In this document: positions 57,069 to 64,000 of the stretch, piece by piece
Numbering within the stretch: position 1 is the stretch's first letter
Layout of the letters: every line of letters begins with the position of its first letter
Source of the DNA: Planomonospora sp. ID67723
GTDB lineage: Bacteria; Actinomycetota; Actinomycetes; Streptosporangiales; Streptosporangiaceae
DNA length: 64,000 bases
Direction: 5' to 3'
NCBI RefSeq assembly: GCF_015711605.1
Contig: NZ_JABTEZ010000001.1
Coordinates: 648,001-712,000 of the forward strand
Made by a program: the position numbers and the translations under genes
Notes under the pieces: generated by a model
Seen by the model: only the letters and a program-made list of their open reading frames with translations
Told to the model about the DNA's origin: nothing
Database searches by the model: none

Positions 57069-57365
57069 TCAGAGATCCTCGTCGCGGATGACGTCGAGGT
57101 CGAGGAAGCGGGGCGGCCCGTCGCACAGGTCCTGCATCCGGCGGGACAGCGCGTCGGTCTCGGGCAGCCTGCTGTTGCGCATCGCCTCCTCGTAGGACGG
57201 GAACTGCACGATGGCCACGTAGTGGCCGGTGCGGCCGTGGTCGCGGGCGAGCGTCGTGTGCGTGGCCGTGGCCTCCCCCGCCGTCGACTCCCGCCACTCG
57301 TCCATCAGCTGCTGGACGTCCTGCTCGCGCTCGGTGTCGAACTCGATGACCTGAACGAAGCTCAT
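57069..57365 (-). CDS. Small dimeric alpha/beta-barrel protein (ABM/EthD-like)
   Basis: 98 residues from ATG 57365 with AAGGAGAG upstream. MSFVQVIEFDTEREQDVQQL, then HYVAIVQFPSYEEAMRNSRLPE and PPRFLDLDVIRDEDL give the beta-alpha-beta-beta pattern of ferredoxin-like dimeric barrels, found in heme-degrading, quinone-forming or polyketide monooxygenases and also in sugar-linked proteins of no known activity. Its position upstream of the hydrolase on the same strand makes a shared pathway possible. Specific function unknown. Confidence 0.8.
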   Translation of the reverse strand: MSFVQVIEFDTEREQDVQQLMDEWRESTAGEATATHTTLARDHGRTGHYVAIVQFPSYEEAMRNSRLPETDALSRRMQDLCDGPPRFLDLDVIRDEDL

Positions 57366-57436
57366 GAGACTCTCCTTCTTGTGGTCGTCACTATCGACTC
57401 CACGCCCACCCGAAAGCACAAACAAGGAGAATCAGG

Positions 57437-58318
57437 TCAAAACGGGCCCGTCTTTCCATGGCCTGACGGGCCCCCGAGACGGGCGAGGAAGCGCGCGATG
57501 AGCGGAGCGATCTCGGGAAGCCTCTCCTCCAGGGCGAAGTGCCCCGTGTCGAACAGGTGCAGTTCGGCCTCGGGCACGTCCCGCAGGAAGGCCCGGGCGC
57601 CCTCCTCCACGAAGAAGGGGTCGCGGCGACCCCAGACGATCAGCGTCGGCGGCCGGTGCTCCCGGAGCCAGGCCTGCCATTCGGGATAGCGTGCGACGTT
57701 GTCCCGGTAGTCGAGTGCGAGGCTGATCTGGGCCTCCTTGCGACCGGGCAGGTCGAGGAAGTGCTGGTCGAGGGTCCAGCCGTCGGGAGCGATCAGAGCG
57801 GGGTCGTCCGCGCCGCCTTCGTACTGCCCTCGCGTGGCTTCGAGGGTCAGGATCGGCAGGATCTTCTCCTCCTCTCCCGGCCGGATGGCGATGAACTCCC
57901 GGGCCGCCTCGCTGAGCCCCTCCTCGTAGGCGTTGCCGTTCTGCACGACCAGCCCGGTGATCCGCTCCGGGCGCCGTACGGCCAGCCGGAGCCCGACCGG
58001 CGCCCCGAAGTCGAACACGTAGATCGCGAGCCGGTCCAGGCCGAGCCGATCCACGAACCCCTCGACCACGTCGGCCAGCCGGTCGAAGGAGTAGCGGAAC
58101 CCCGCCGGGACCTCGGTGCGGCCGAACCCCGGGTAGTCGGGAGCGACCAGGTGGTAGCGGGTCCCGAGGGCGTCGATCAGCCGCGTGAACTGGTGCGACC
58201 CGGAGGGGAAGCCGTGCAGCAGGAGCAGCGTGGGGGCGTCGCGGGGACCGGCCTCCCGGTAGAAGACGCGCACCCCGTCCACGTCCGCGAACCGGTGGGC
58301 AACGTGCGGCACAGTCAT
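57437..58318 (-). CDS. Alpha/beta hydrolase, epoxide hydrolase/haloalkane dehalogenase-like
   Basis: About 293 residues from ATG 58318 (MTVPHVAHRFADVDGVRVFY). Oxyanion motif LLLLHGFPSGSHQF, nucleophile elbow IYVFDFGAPVGLRLA with Asp in the nucleophile position, acid region LIVWGRRDPFF, and catalytic His in LFDTGHFALEE. An Asp nucleophile points to epoxide hydrolases or dehalogenases rather than Ser esterases. Such an enzyme next to P450 and flavin oxygenases fits opening of an epoxide product, by inference. ATG 58348 is an alternative start. Confidence 0.9.
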   Translation of the reverse strand: MTVPHVAHRFADVDGVRVFYREAGPRDAPTLLLLHGFPSGSHQFTRLIDALGTRYHLVAPDYPGFGRTEVPAGFRYSFDRLADVVEGFVDRLGLDRLAIYVFDFGAPVGLRLAVRRPERITGLVVQNGNAYEEGLSEAAREFIAIRPGEEEKILPILTLEATRGQYEGGADDPALIAPDGWTLDQHFLDLPGRKEAQISLALDYRDNVARYPEWQAWLREHRPPTLIVWGRRDPFFVEEGARAFLRDVPEAELHLFDTGHFALEERLPEIAPLIARFLARLGGPSGHGKTGPF

Positions 58319-58573
58319 CTCACGCACATCCTTCACTCGACGATGCATCGGTTATATCCGGCATGCTTCTAACGGGTCAATATGATTTTTGCCGTTAGAA
58401 TCTCGAGCCTCCCGCCGTGCCGCGCACGTCGGCACCGGCCTGGGGCGGCGGCCGGGTGCGGGCGCCGGAATCGCCCCGAAATAACCTCGGCACCACCGCT
58501 GTTGCACAGCGTGCATCGGGACCACGGCGGTCCGGGCGCGTGTTCGTCTTTCCGCGTGAAAGGTCCCTCCCCC

Positions 58574-59563
58574 ATGGTTCTCCCGCTCTCCATCCTCGAC
58601 CTGGCGCACATCGGCAAGGGGGAGACGGCGAGCGACAGCCTGAGCGCGAGCGTGGACATGGCCCGGCGCGCCGAAGAGCTGGGCTACCGGCGGATCTGGT
58701 ACGCCGAGCACCACAACATGCCGACCATCGCGTCCTCGGCGACCAGCGTGCTCATCGCCCACGTCGCCGCGCACACGCGGACGATCCGCCTGGGGGCCGG
58801 CGGGATCATGCTCCCCAACCACGCCCCGCTGACCATCGCCGAGCAGTTCGGGACCCTCGAGACACTGCACCCGGGCCGCATCGACCTGGGTCTCGGCCGG
58901 GCGCCGGGCAGCGACCAGCAGACCATGCGCGCCCTGCGCCGCGCGCCGGCGGCCGCGGACGACTTCCCGCAGGACGTCCTGGAGCTGCAGGGCTACCTGA
59001 CCGGCCGGTCCCGGATCCCGGGCGTCGACGCGACCCCGGGCAAGGGCACCGACGTGCCGCTGTACATCCTCGGCTCCTCGCTGTTCGGGGCCAGGCTCGC
59101 CGCCGCGCTCGGACTTCCGTACGCCTTCGCCTCCCACTTCGCCCCGGACGCCCTCCAGGACGCCGTCGCCGTCTACCGGCGCGAGTTCAAGCCGTCCGCG
59201 CAACTGGACCGGCCGTACGTCATCGCCGGGGTCAACGTCATCGCGGCCGACACCGAGCAGGAGGCGCAGGAGCAGTTCCTGACCGCCAAGCGCAAGCGGG
59301 TGAGCCTGTTCCTCGGGCGGGGCCGGACGTTCACGCCCGAGGAGGCGGACGCGATCCTCGCGTCCCCGGCCGGGCAGCAGATCCTGCGGATGACCACGTA
59401 CTCCGCCGTCGGCACCCCGGCCGAGGTGGAGGACTACCTCGGCCGGTTCGCCGGGCACGCCCAGGCCGACGAGCTGATCGTCGTCTCCGCGGCCCCCGGC
59501 AGGAAGGCCTGGCTGCGCTCCATCGAACTGCTGGCCGACGCCCACGGGCTGACCCCCGCCTGA
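58574..59563 (+). CDS. Luciferase-like (LLM class) flavin-dependent oxidoreductase
   Basis: 329 residues from ATG 58574 ([20 protein letters not shown]). Bacterial-luciferase-type TIM barrel: [53 protein letters not shown], and [20 protein letters not shown]. Uses FMNH2 or F420H2 supplied by a partner; the AEHHN motif places it in the FMN alkanal-monooxygenase-like subgroup. Divergent from the hydrolase, with a 255-base shared promoter region. Substrate unknown. Confidence 0.93.
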   Translation: MVLPLSILDLAHIGKGETASDSLSASVDMARRAEELGYRRIWYAEHHNMPTIASSATSVLIAHVAAHTRTIRLGAGGIMLPNHAPLTIAEQFGTLETLHPGRIDLGLGRAPGSDQQTMRALRRAPAAADDFPQDVLELQGYLTGRSRIPGVDATPGKGTDVPLYILGSSLFGARLAAALGLPYAFASHFAPDALQDAVAVYRREFKPSAQLDRPYVIAGVNVIAADTEQEAQEQFLTAKRKRVSLFLGRGRTFTPEEADAILASPAGQQILRMTTYSAVGTPAEVEDYLGRFAGHAQADELIVVSAAPGRKAWLRSIELLADAHGLTPA

Positions 59564-59638
59564 CGCCGGCCCCGGGCTCCTGCGAGGGGACCGGCACCGG
59601 TCCTCGGGGCAGCCGGGCCGGCGCAGGCGGCCCTCACG

Positions 59639-61852
59639 TCAGTCGTCGCCCCGGCCGAGGAGGACGTCCTGGCCGCCGCGGTCGCCACCGTCCTCGGCCG
59701 AGCCCTCAGCTTCGTCCCCGGTGCCGGTGTCCGGCGGGGGCGGCGCGGGCCGGCAGCTCCGGCCGCAGCCGCCGAACCGGGCGGGGTCGACCGGGGTGAA
59801 CGGCGTCGGCTCGACGTTCTTCAGCGCCGCCAGCATCGTGTCCCTCCAGATCGGGCCAGGGATGCTGGCGCCGAACACCGAGCCGTAGTACCGGCCGCCG
59901 ATCGTGACGCCGATCAGCTTGTGGTCCTGCGAGCCGCGCGGGTCGCCGATGCTGACCGCGCCGGCCAGGTCCGGGGTGAATCCGGCGAACCACGCGGTGG
60001 CATAGCTGTCGGTGGTGCCGGTCTTGCCGGCCGCGTCGCGGCCGATGCCGCCCACGGACCGCATCGTTCCCTCGGTGAACACCCCGGACAGCACGTCGGC
60101 CGCCGCGTCGGCGACCTCCGGGTCGAGCGCCTGGCGGCACTTGGGCCGATAGTTCGTGACCTTGCCGTCGCGATCGGTGATCCGGGTGATCGCCATCGGC
60201 GCGCAGTACTTTCCGCGCGCGCCGATGGCGGCGTAGGCGTTGGCCACGGTCACCGGGTCCATCTCGTTGATGCCGAGCGTGAACGTCTCGAACTCCTGGA
60301 GCCTCGCCCCGTCGGAACGGTGGATGCCCAGCGACTTGGCGATCTTGACGGTGTCGCAGAGCCCGACCCGCTGCTCCAGTTCCATGAAGAACGTGTTCAC
60401 CGAGCCCCACGTGCCGGTCTGCAGGGTCTTCCAGCCGGGGCTGCCCTCGTCGTTGGTGACGGTGTGGTTCGGGTCGCCGATGGGCTCGCCCTTGCAGGTC
60501 TTGAACGCCGAGTAGCCCGGGGCCCGGTAACCGGCTCCGGCGTTGATGCCGTCGTCGAGCTTCATGCCCTTCTGCAGCGCGTTGATCAGCGTGAACGTCT
60601 TGAAGGTGGAACCGGCCTGGAAGCCGGTCCCACCCCCGTGCACGGCGTCCGCGACGAGGTTGTAGGAGACCTCGTTGCGAGTCTCGTCCGTGCCGTACAC
60701 CCGGCTGGCGGCCATGGCCTTGATCGCCCCCGTTCCTGGCTGGACCAGGGCCTCGGCCGCCGCCGGGTTGTCCGAGGGGTGCACCCACTTCCTGATCGCC
60801 CGCTCCGCAGCCGCCTGCATCACCGGGTCGATCGTCGTCCTGATCGTCAGGCCGCCGCGGTTGAGGAGCTTCAGGCGGGCTCCGGCCGTGGGGCCGAAGT
60901 CCGGGTTGTTCAGGATCTCGCTGCGGACGTAGAGGCAGAAGTACGGATGGTCGCTGGTCTCGCAGCCACCGGGGAACTTCATCCCCTTGTAGCCGAGCTT
61001 GGCCGCCTTCGCCTTCGCCGCCTCGGCTTCGGTGATCGCGCCCAGCTCGGCCATCCGGTCCAGCACGACGTTGCGCCGCTCCAGCAACCGCTCGCGGTGC
61101 TCCCTGCCCAGGCGGGGGTCGGTGGCATTGGGGTTCTGTACGGCACCCGCCAGCGTCGCCGCCTGCGGCAGGGTGAGCTCGTCCGCCCCGACGCCGAAGA
61201 ACCGCTTGGCCGCCGCCTCGACGCCGTAGGCGCTCGCACCGAAGTAGGCGATGTTCAGATACTTCTCCAGGATCTCGTCCTTGGAGTACTTCGCCTCCAC
61301 CCCCATCGCGTAGCGCAGTTCGTTGAGCTTGCGCGCGTAGCTGGCCTCCAGCGCCTTGCCCTTCTCGGCGTCGGTCTCGGCGGAGTTGAACAGCACCTGC
61401 TTGACGTACTGCTGGGTGATGGTCGATCCCCCCTGGCTCACCCCGCCCGCCTGCAGGTTCTTGGCGAGCGCGCGGATCGTGCCCTCGATGTCGATCGCGC
61501 CGTGCTGGTAGAACCGGTAGTCCTCGATCGAGATGATCGCCGTTTTCATGATCTCGGCGACCCGATCCAGCCCGACGGCCTCGCGGTACTGCTCGTAGAA
61601 CTGCACGATCTCGTTCCCCCTGGCGTCCAGCACGGTCGTCACCTCCGCCGGAGGGGGCTCGGGGAGGTCCATGGGCCTGAGATTCAGTTCGTCGACCGCC
61701 GTCATGAAGCCCAGACCCGCGCCGCCCAGGGCCGGCAGAGCGATCCCCGCGATCAGCGCGCCCGCCGCCGTCCCCACGGCGGCAAGACGCATGATCTTCG
61801 TTGCGACCCCCGATCGGCTCTCATCCCGTCCGGGCATAAGCCCACGCCGCAT
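59639..61852 (-). CDS. Class A penicillin-binding protein (PBP1-type transglycosylase/transpeptidase)
   Basis: About 737 residues. One N-terminal membrane helix (LAAVGTAAGALIAGIALPALG); GT51 domain with IISIEDYRFYQHGAIDIEGT (catalytic Glu), GGSTITQQYVKQVL and KDEILEKYLNIAYFG; transpeptidase domain with SxxK in FQAGSTFKTFTLINAL, SxN in TWGSVNTFFMELEQ and KTG in AAGKTGTTDSYATAWF; C-terminal Pro/Asp/Gly-rich tail. It polymerises and cross-links peptidoglycan. Start uncertain: ATG 61852 has GGGGG upstream; ATG 61837 is close. A perfect palindrome lies upstream. Confidence 0.96.
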   Translation of the reverse strand: MRRGLMPGRDESRSGVATKIMRLAAVGTAAGALIAGIALPALGGAGLGFMTAVDELNLRPMDLPEPPPAEVTTVLDARGNEIVQFYEQYREAVGLDRVAEIMKTAIISIEDYRFYQHGAIDIEGTIRALAKNLQAGGVSQGGSTITQQYVKQVLFNSAETDAEKGKALEASYARKLNELRYAMGVEAKYSKDEILEKYLNIAYFGASAYGVEAAAKRFFGVGADELTLPQAATLAGAVQNPNATDPRLGREHRERLLERRNVVLDRMAELGAITEAEAAKAKAAKLGYKGMKFPGGCETSDHPYFCLYVRSEILNNPDFGPTAGARLKLLNRGGLTIRTTIDPVMQAAAERAIRKWVHPSDNPAAAEALVQPGTGAIKAMAASRVYGTDETRNEVSYNLVADAVHGGGTGFQAGSTFKTFTLINALQKGMKLDDGINAGAGYRAPGYSAFKTCKGEPIGDPNHTVTNDEGSPGWKTLQTGTWGSVNTFFMELEQRVGLCDTVKIAKSLGIHRSDGARLQEFETFTLGINEMDPVTVANAYAAIGARGKYCAPMAITRITDRDGKVTNYRPKCRQALDPEVADAAADVLSGVFTEGTMRSVGGIGRDAAGKTGTTDSYATAWFAGFTPDLAGAVSIGDPRGSQDHKLIGVTIGGRYYGSVFGASIPGPIWRDTMLAALKNVEPTPFTPVDPARFGGCGRSCRPAPPPPDTGTGDEAEGSAEDGGDRGGQDVLLGRGDD

Positions 61853-61916
61853 GCCGTGCCCCCGTTCTCGTCCCTCAGCAGGGAGGAGCAAAGCAGCTTC
61901 ACCGGCTGATGTCCAA

Positions 61917-61930
61917 TATCGATATCGATA
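61917..61930. promoter_or_regulatory. Perfect 14-bp palindrome upstream of the PBP gene
   Basis: TATCGATATCGATA is fully self-complementary. It lies 65 bases upstream of the PBP start, in an AT-rich stretch (61915-61955) that also has a direct repeat GGATTTA-ATATGG. Size and composition fit a PadR- or MarR-like operator. No such regulator is adjacent. Confidence 0.5.
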
Positions 61931-61998
61931 GTGGATTTATATGGATTTACATATGGCCCCAGCTCGCATCGACCGGCCGTCCGGTGACGAGCGGGTTC

Positions 61999-62160
61999 AG
62001 CCGACCCACTGCCTGACCAGGTAACCGCTCCGGTCGCCGACGGTCGCCTCCTCCCCCTCCCCCTCGTCGCGGTACTCCCGCACGCGCTCGTCGATCCCCT
62101 GGACGGCCCCGCCTTCGTAGACGGAGATCTGGACGCAGTAGAACCCGCCCGCGGATCCGG
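61999..62160 (-). pseudogene. Possible gene remnant (C-terminal fragment)
   Basis: A minus-strand frame reads GGFYCVQISVYEGGAVQG, IDERVREYRDEGEG and SGYLVRQWVG before its stop at 61999. The composition looks protein-like, but the frame has no ATG, GTG or TTG start before a stop codon near the phzF start. A truncated gene is likelier than chance; family unknown. The remaining space between the PBP and phzF genes holds their divergent promoters. Confidence 0.3.
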
Positions 62161-62277
62161 AAGGGCTCAGGGGCCGGGATCGCGTCCCGGGACGGGCGCA
62201 CCGCGCGGACGGGACTCCGCCCGCACAACGGCGGAGATCACGCGCGGCCTGTGCGGAGGAGATGCATACTCGGCGTC

Positions 62278-63108
62278 ATGGTGCGCCCCTTCCAGCAGGT
62301 CGACGTCTTCACCACCACCCCCTACCGGGGCAATCCCCTGGCCGTCGTGCTCGACGGCCGGGGCCTGACGACCGAGGAGATGCAGAGGTTCGCGAACTGG
62401 ACGAACCTGTCGGAGACCACCTTCGTGCTGCCGCCCGGCGAGCCGGGTGCGGACTACCGGGTACGGATCTTCACACCCGACTCGGAACTGTCGTTCGCGG
62501 GCCACCCGACGCTGGGCACCTGCCATGCCTGGCTGGCGGCGGGCGGCACGCCGCACGACCCCGAGGTGATCGTGCAGGAGTGCGGAGCCGGACTGGTGCC
62601 GATCCGACGCGGCGGTGAGGGACTGGCCTTCGCCGCACCGCCGCTGCTGCGTTCGGGGCCGGTCGAGGAGTCGCTGGTGGAGCGCGTCGCGCAGATGCTG
62701 GGCATCTCGCGCGGTGAGATCGCAGATGCCCGGTGGGTCGACAACGGGCCCGGGTGGGTGGGCGTGCTGCTGGAGAGCGCCGAAGCGGTCCTCGCTCTGA
62801 CGCCGGGCCTCGTCAGCTGCGACGTGGGCGTGGTGGGACCCCATCCCCCGGGGTCGCCCGAGGCCTTCGAGGTGCGGGCGTTCTTTCCCCATAACGGTTG
62901 CACGGTCGAGGATCCGGTGACGGGGAGCCTGAACGCCTCGCTCGCGCAGTGGCTCATCGGCACGGGGCGGGCCGAAGCGCCGTACGTGGCCGCTCAGGGG
63001 ACCGCGCTGGGGCGGGCCGGGCGGGTGCACGTCTCATGTGACCGGGACGGCACGGTCTGGGTCGGCGGCGGCACGGTCACCTGCATCGGCGGCGAGGTCG
63101 ATCTGTGA
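62278..63108 (+). CDS. PhzF family isomerase-like protein
   Basis: 276 residues from ATG 62278 (MVRPFQQVDVFTTTPYRGNP). Diaminopimelate-epimerase-like fold: GNPLAVVLDGRGLT, NLSETTFVLPPGE with the conserved catalytic Glu, IFTPDSELSFAGHPTLGTCH, and VEDPVTGSLNASLAQWL. PhzF itself isomerises a phenazine precursor; most homologues, like this one far from phenazine genes, have unknown substrates. No close ribosome site; CATACT eight bases upstream could make it leaderless. Ends before a strong terminator. Confidence 0.92.
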   Translation: MVRPFQQVDVFTTTPYRGNPLAVVLDGRGLTTEEMQRFANWTNLSETTFVLPPGEPGADYRVRIFTPDSELSFAGHPTLGTCHAWLAAGGTPHDPEVIVQECGAGLVPIRRGGEGLAFAAPPLLRSGPVEESLVERVAQMLGISRGEIADARWVDNGPGWVGVLLESAEAVLALTPGLVSCDVGVVGPHPPGSPEAFEVRAFFPHNGCTVEDPVTGSLNASLAQWLIGTGRAEAPYVAAQGTALGRAGRVHVSCDRDGTVWVGGGTVTCIGGEVDL

Positions 63109-63163
63109 GGAAGACTCCGGGAAGCCCGGTGCGGCTGACACCGCCGGCGGGAGCGCCGACGAG

Positions 63164-63187
63164 AAGGCCCCACCGGTGGGGGTCTTC
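63164..63187. terminator. Terminator after the PhzF gene
   Basis: The perfect palindrome CCCCACCGGTGGGG is flanked by AAGG and GTCTT, which extend the stem with one bulge. It lies about 60 bases after the phzF stop. The symmetrical stem could work in both directions. Confidence 0.65.
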
Positions 63188-63193
63188 CGACCC

Positions 63194-63238
63194 GGAGCCG
63201 CCCCGGGGAATCGAACCCCGGACCCCATTCATCACGAG
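63194..63238 (-). tRNA. 3' half of tRNA-Thr(CGU), attachment-site remnant
   Basis: On the minus strand the 45 bases run from the anticodon loop (CTCGTGA, anticodon CGT) through the 3' anticodon-stem strand TGAAT, a perfect T arm (CGGGG-TTCGATT-CCCCG), the 3' acceptor strand GGGCGGC and TCC. This matches the 3' half of actinobacterial tRNA-Thr(CGU). The 5' half is absent: the bases before the loop (CCCCG) cannot pair with TGAAT, and no GCCGCCC acceptor strand is present. A 3' half cut at the anticodon loop is the classical footprint of tyrosine-recombinase integration into a tRNA gene. Orientation puts the element to the right. Confidence 0.75.
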
Positions 63239-63345
63239 CGGGGACACGATCGTCCAGGACCGTCCACGGCCGTCTTCCGGTCCTGGTCGAGTGGGGTCTA
63301 CAGGGTTCCTCAGGCCACGGTCGTCCAGAGCTCTTCTTAGCAAGA

Positions 63346-63521
63346 TCACTTGATTGGGTGCTCGTGTGGGAGAAGGTCACGCACCTTGGTGATGGACCGC
63401 TTACTGCTCGCGCCGAACCTGGCGGAGTTACGCCGTCCCCGGGCGAGGCTCAGCTCATCGTTGGGACCACCACGGACCTCGTCGGTGTCATGCTCGTCCT
63501 CCCAGAAGCACACCGGTGAAC
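63346..63521 (-). pseudogene. CPCC-family cysteine-rich protein, C-terminal fragment
   Basis: The frame from about 63521 to the stop at 63346 reads SPVCFWEDEHDTDEVRGGPN, then ELSLARGRRNSARFGASSKR. This is the second half of the small CPCC family (CPVCFWEDE...GGxN..SL..AR.N...FGAS). The N-terminal CPCCG part is missing; the sequence to the right is the broken transposase, so the gene seems to have been beheaded by the insertion or by later deletion. Confidence 0.65.
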
Positions 63522-63551
63522 CGCGCCGGGTCTGGTGGAAGGCGGGGAACA

Positions 63552-64000
63552 TCAGCGGAGCACATCACTTTCGCGCTCGTCGAGCTTGGGGTTCGCCAGA
63601 GCCCACAGGATCGGCATTCCGGTCGGGGTGCATACCAGGAGCAGGCGAAGGCCCCAGAAGAACCGGCTGTGGCTGGCGCAGTATCGTACCCGCCGGCCCA
63701 GCTGGCCATGTCCGAGCGTTTCACCGTCGGGCGCGAGCGACCGCATTCCACCGGGGTGGAGTCGACGATCCAGCGGCTGTCGAACCAGAAGCCGGTGCCG
63801 ATGGCCAGCAGTCGTACGGCCTTCTTGACCAGCGGTAACGCAGCCCTCAGCCGCTTGTTCCAGCCCGGTTGCCTTGGCACGTACGGGAACATCCCGCCCA
63901 GGCGGGAGTCCACAAACCGCAGCCACCGCGACTCGGAGGTGAAACCTAGCATGGCCCGGGCAACGGCAAGCGTGACCAGCTCGGCATCCGTCAACCGTGG
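63552..64000 (-). mobile_element. IS982-family transposase, frameshifted and truncated (continues past the window)
   Basis: Read leftward from the window edge: LVTLAVARAMLGFTSESRWL, FPYVPRQPGWNKRLRAALP, WIVDSTPVECGRSR (first catalytic Asp), VKRSDMASWAG. At about 63700 the frame changes, and the family sequence continues in the next frame as RRVRYCASHSRFFWGLRLLL, VCTPTGMPILWALANPKLDE before a stop at 63552. The second half of the transposase, with the other catalytic residues, is missing. Inactive. The 5' end is outside the window; no terminal repeat is visible. Confidence 0.85.

Noticed and set aside
63190-63290. Complete tRNA gene on the minus strand
   Set aside because: Only the 3' half folds; no matching 5' acceptor strand or D arm is present, so it is reported as a fragment.

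Overview
The window is one contiguous stretch of a high-GC actinobacterial chromosome, most likely from the order Streptosporangiales (Streptosporangium/Nonomuraea-like). This is inferred from GC-rich codon use, GTG starts, Lsr2, ClpC, RDD and RipA-like NlpC/P60 proteins, an orphan NuoD2, and the conserved actinobacterial order dacB - zinc metalloprotease - tilS - hpt - ftsH - folE - folP - folB - folK - DUF3180 ... panC - panD - nad - coaX - lysS ... lsr2 - clpC ... disA - radA. No species can be named from sequence alone.

Layout. 0-2 kb: end of radA, then disA (c-di-AMP synthase). 2-8.5 kb: a TetR/flavin monooxygenase pair with clear operators, a secreted lytic polysaccharide monooxygenase, a DUF305 lipoprotein, mutY and an EboE-like barrel. 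9-17 kb: clpC, lsr2, two RDD membrane proteins, an ArgA-like acetyltransferase, and a wall hydrolase under a c-di-AMP riboswitch. 17-24.7 kb: lysS, coaX, a single-frame nadB-nadC fusion, panD, panC and a DUF2520 dehydrogenase, i.e. NAD and CoA biosynthesis in one run. 24.7-33.3 kb: accessory genes (MidA-like methyltransferase, P450, LysR/SCO6745 pair, TerC, a cysteine-desulfurase-like enzyme under a SAM-IV riboswitch, orphan nuoD2). 33.3-43.5 kb: a tightly coupled folate operon, ftsH, hpt, tilS, a metalloprotease and dacB. 43.5-54 kb: ppa, a second NlpC/P60 hydrolase, a membrane-anchored sigma factor, a lipoprotein, a 1386-residue repeat protein with SUKH-like and WGR-like ends, and an ABC-F ATPase.

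54-64 kb is the most disturbed part. A wHTH-nucleotidyltransferase/HEPN module with a frameshifted HEPN gene lies between two diverged copies of the ABC-F 5' end and abuts a truncated MGAW-type gene. A P450/monooxygenase/hydrolase/flavin oxidoreductase group follows, then a class A PBP and a PhzF-like isomerase. At the right edge are the 3' half of a tRNA-Thr(CGU), a beheaded CPCC gene and a broken IS982-type transposase, which together look like the edge of an old integrated element continuing to the right.

Shared themes. c-di-AMP: DisA and the riboswitch-controlled wall hydrolase sit 14 kb apart. Cofactors: folate, pantothenate/CoA and NAD genes are grouped. Envelope: two NlpC/P60 proteins, DacB and PBP1. 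The best candidates for undescribed biology are the 1386-residue protein, the NadBC fusion, the SAM-IV-controlled desulfurase-like enzyme and the repeats that lengthen FolP.
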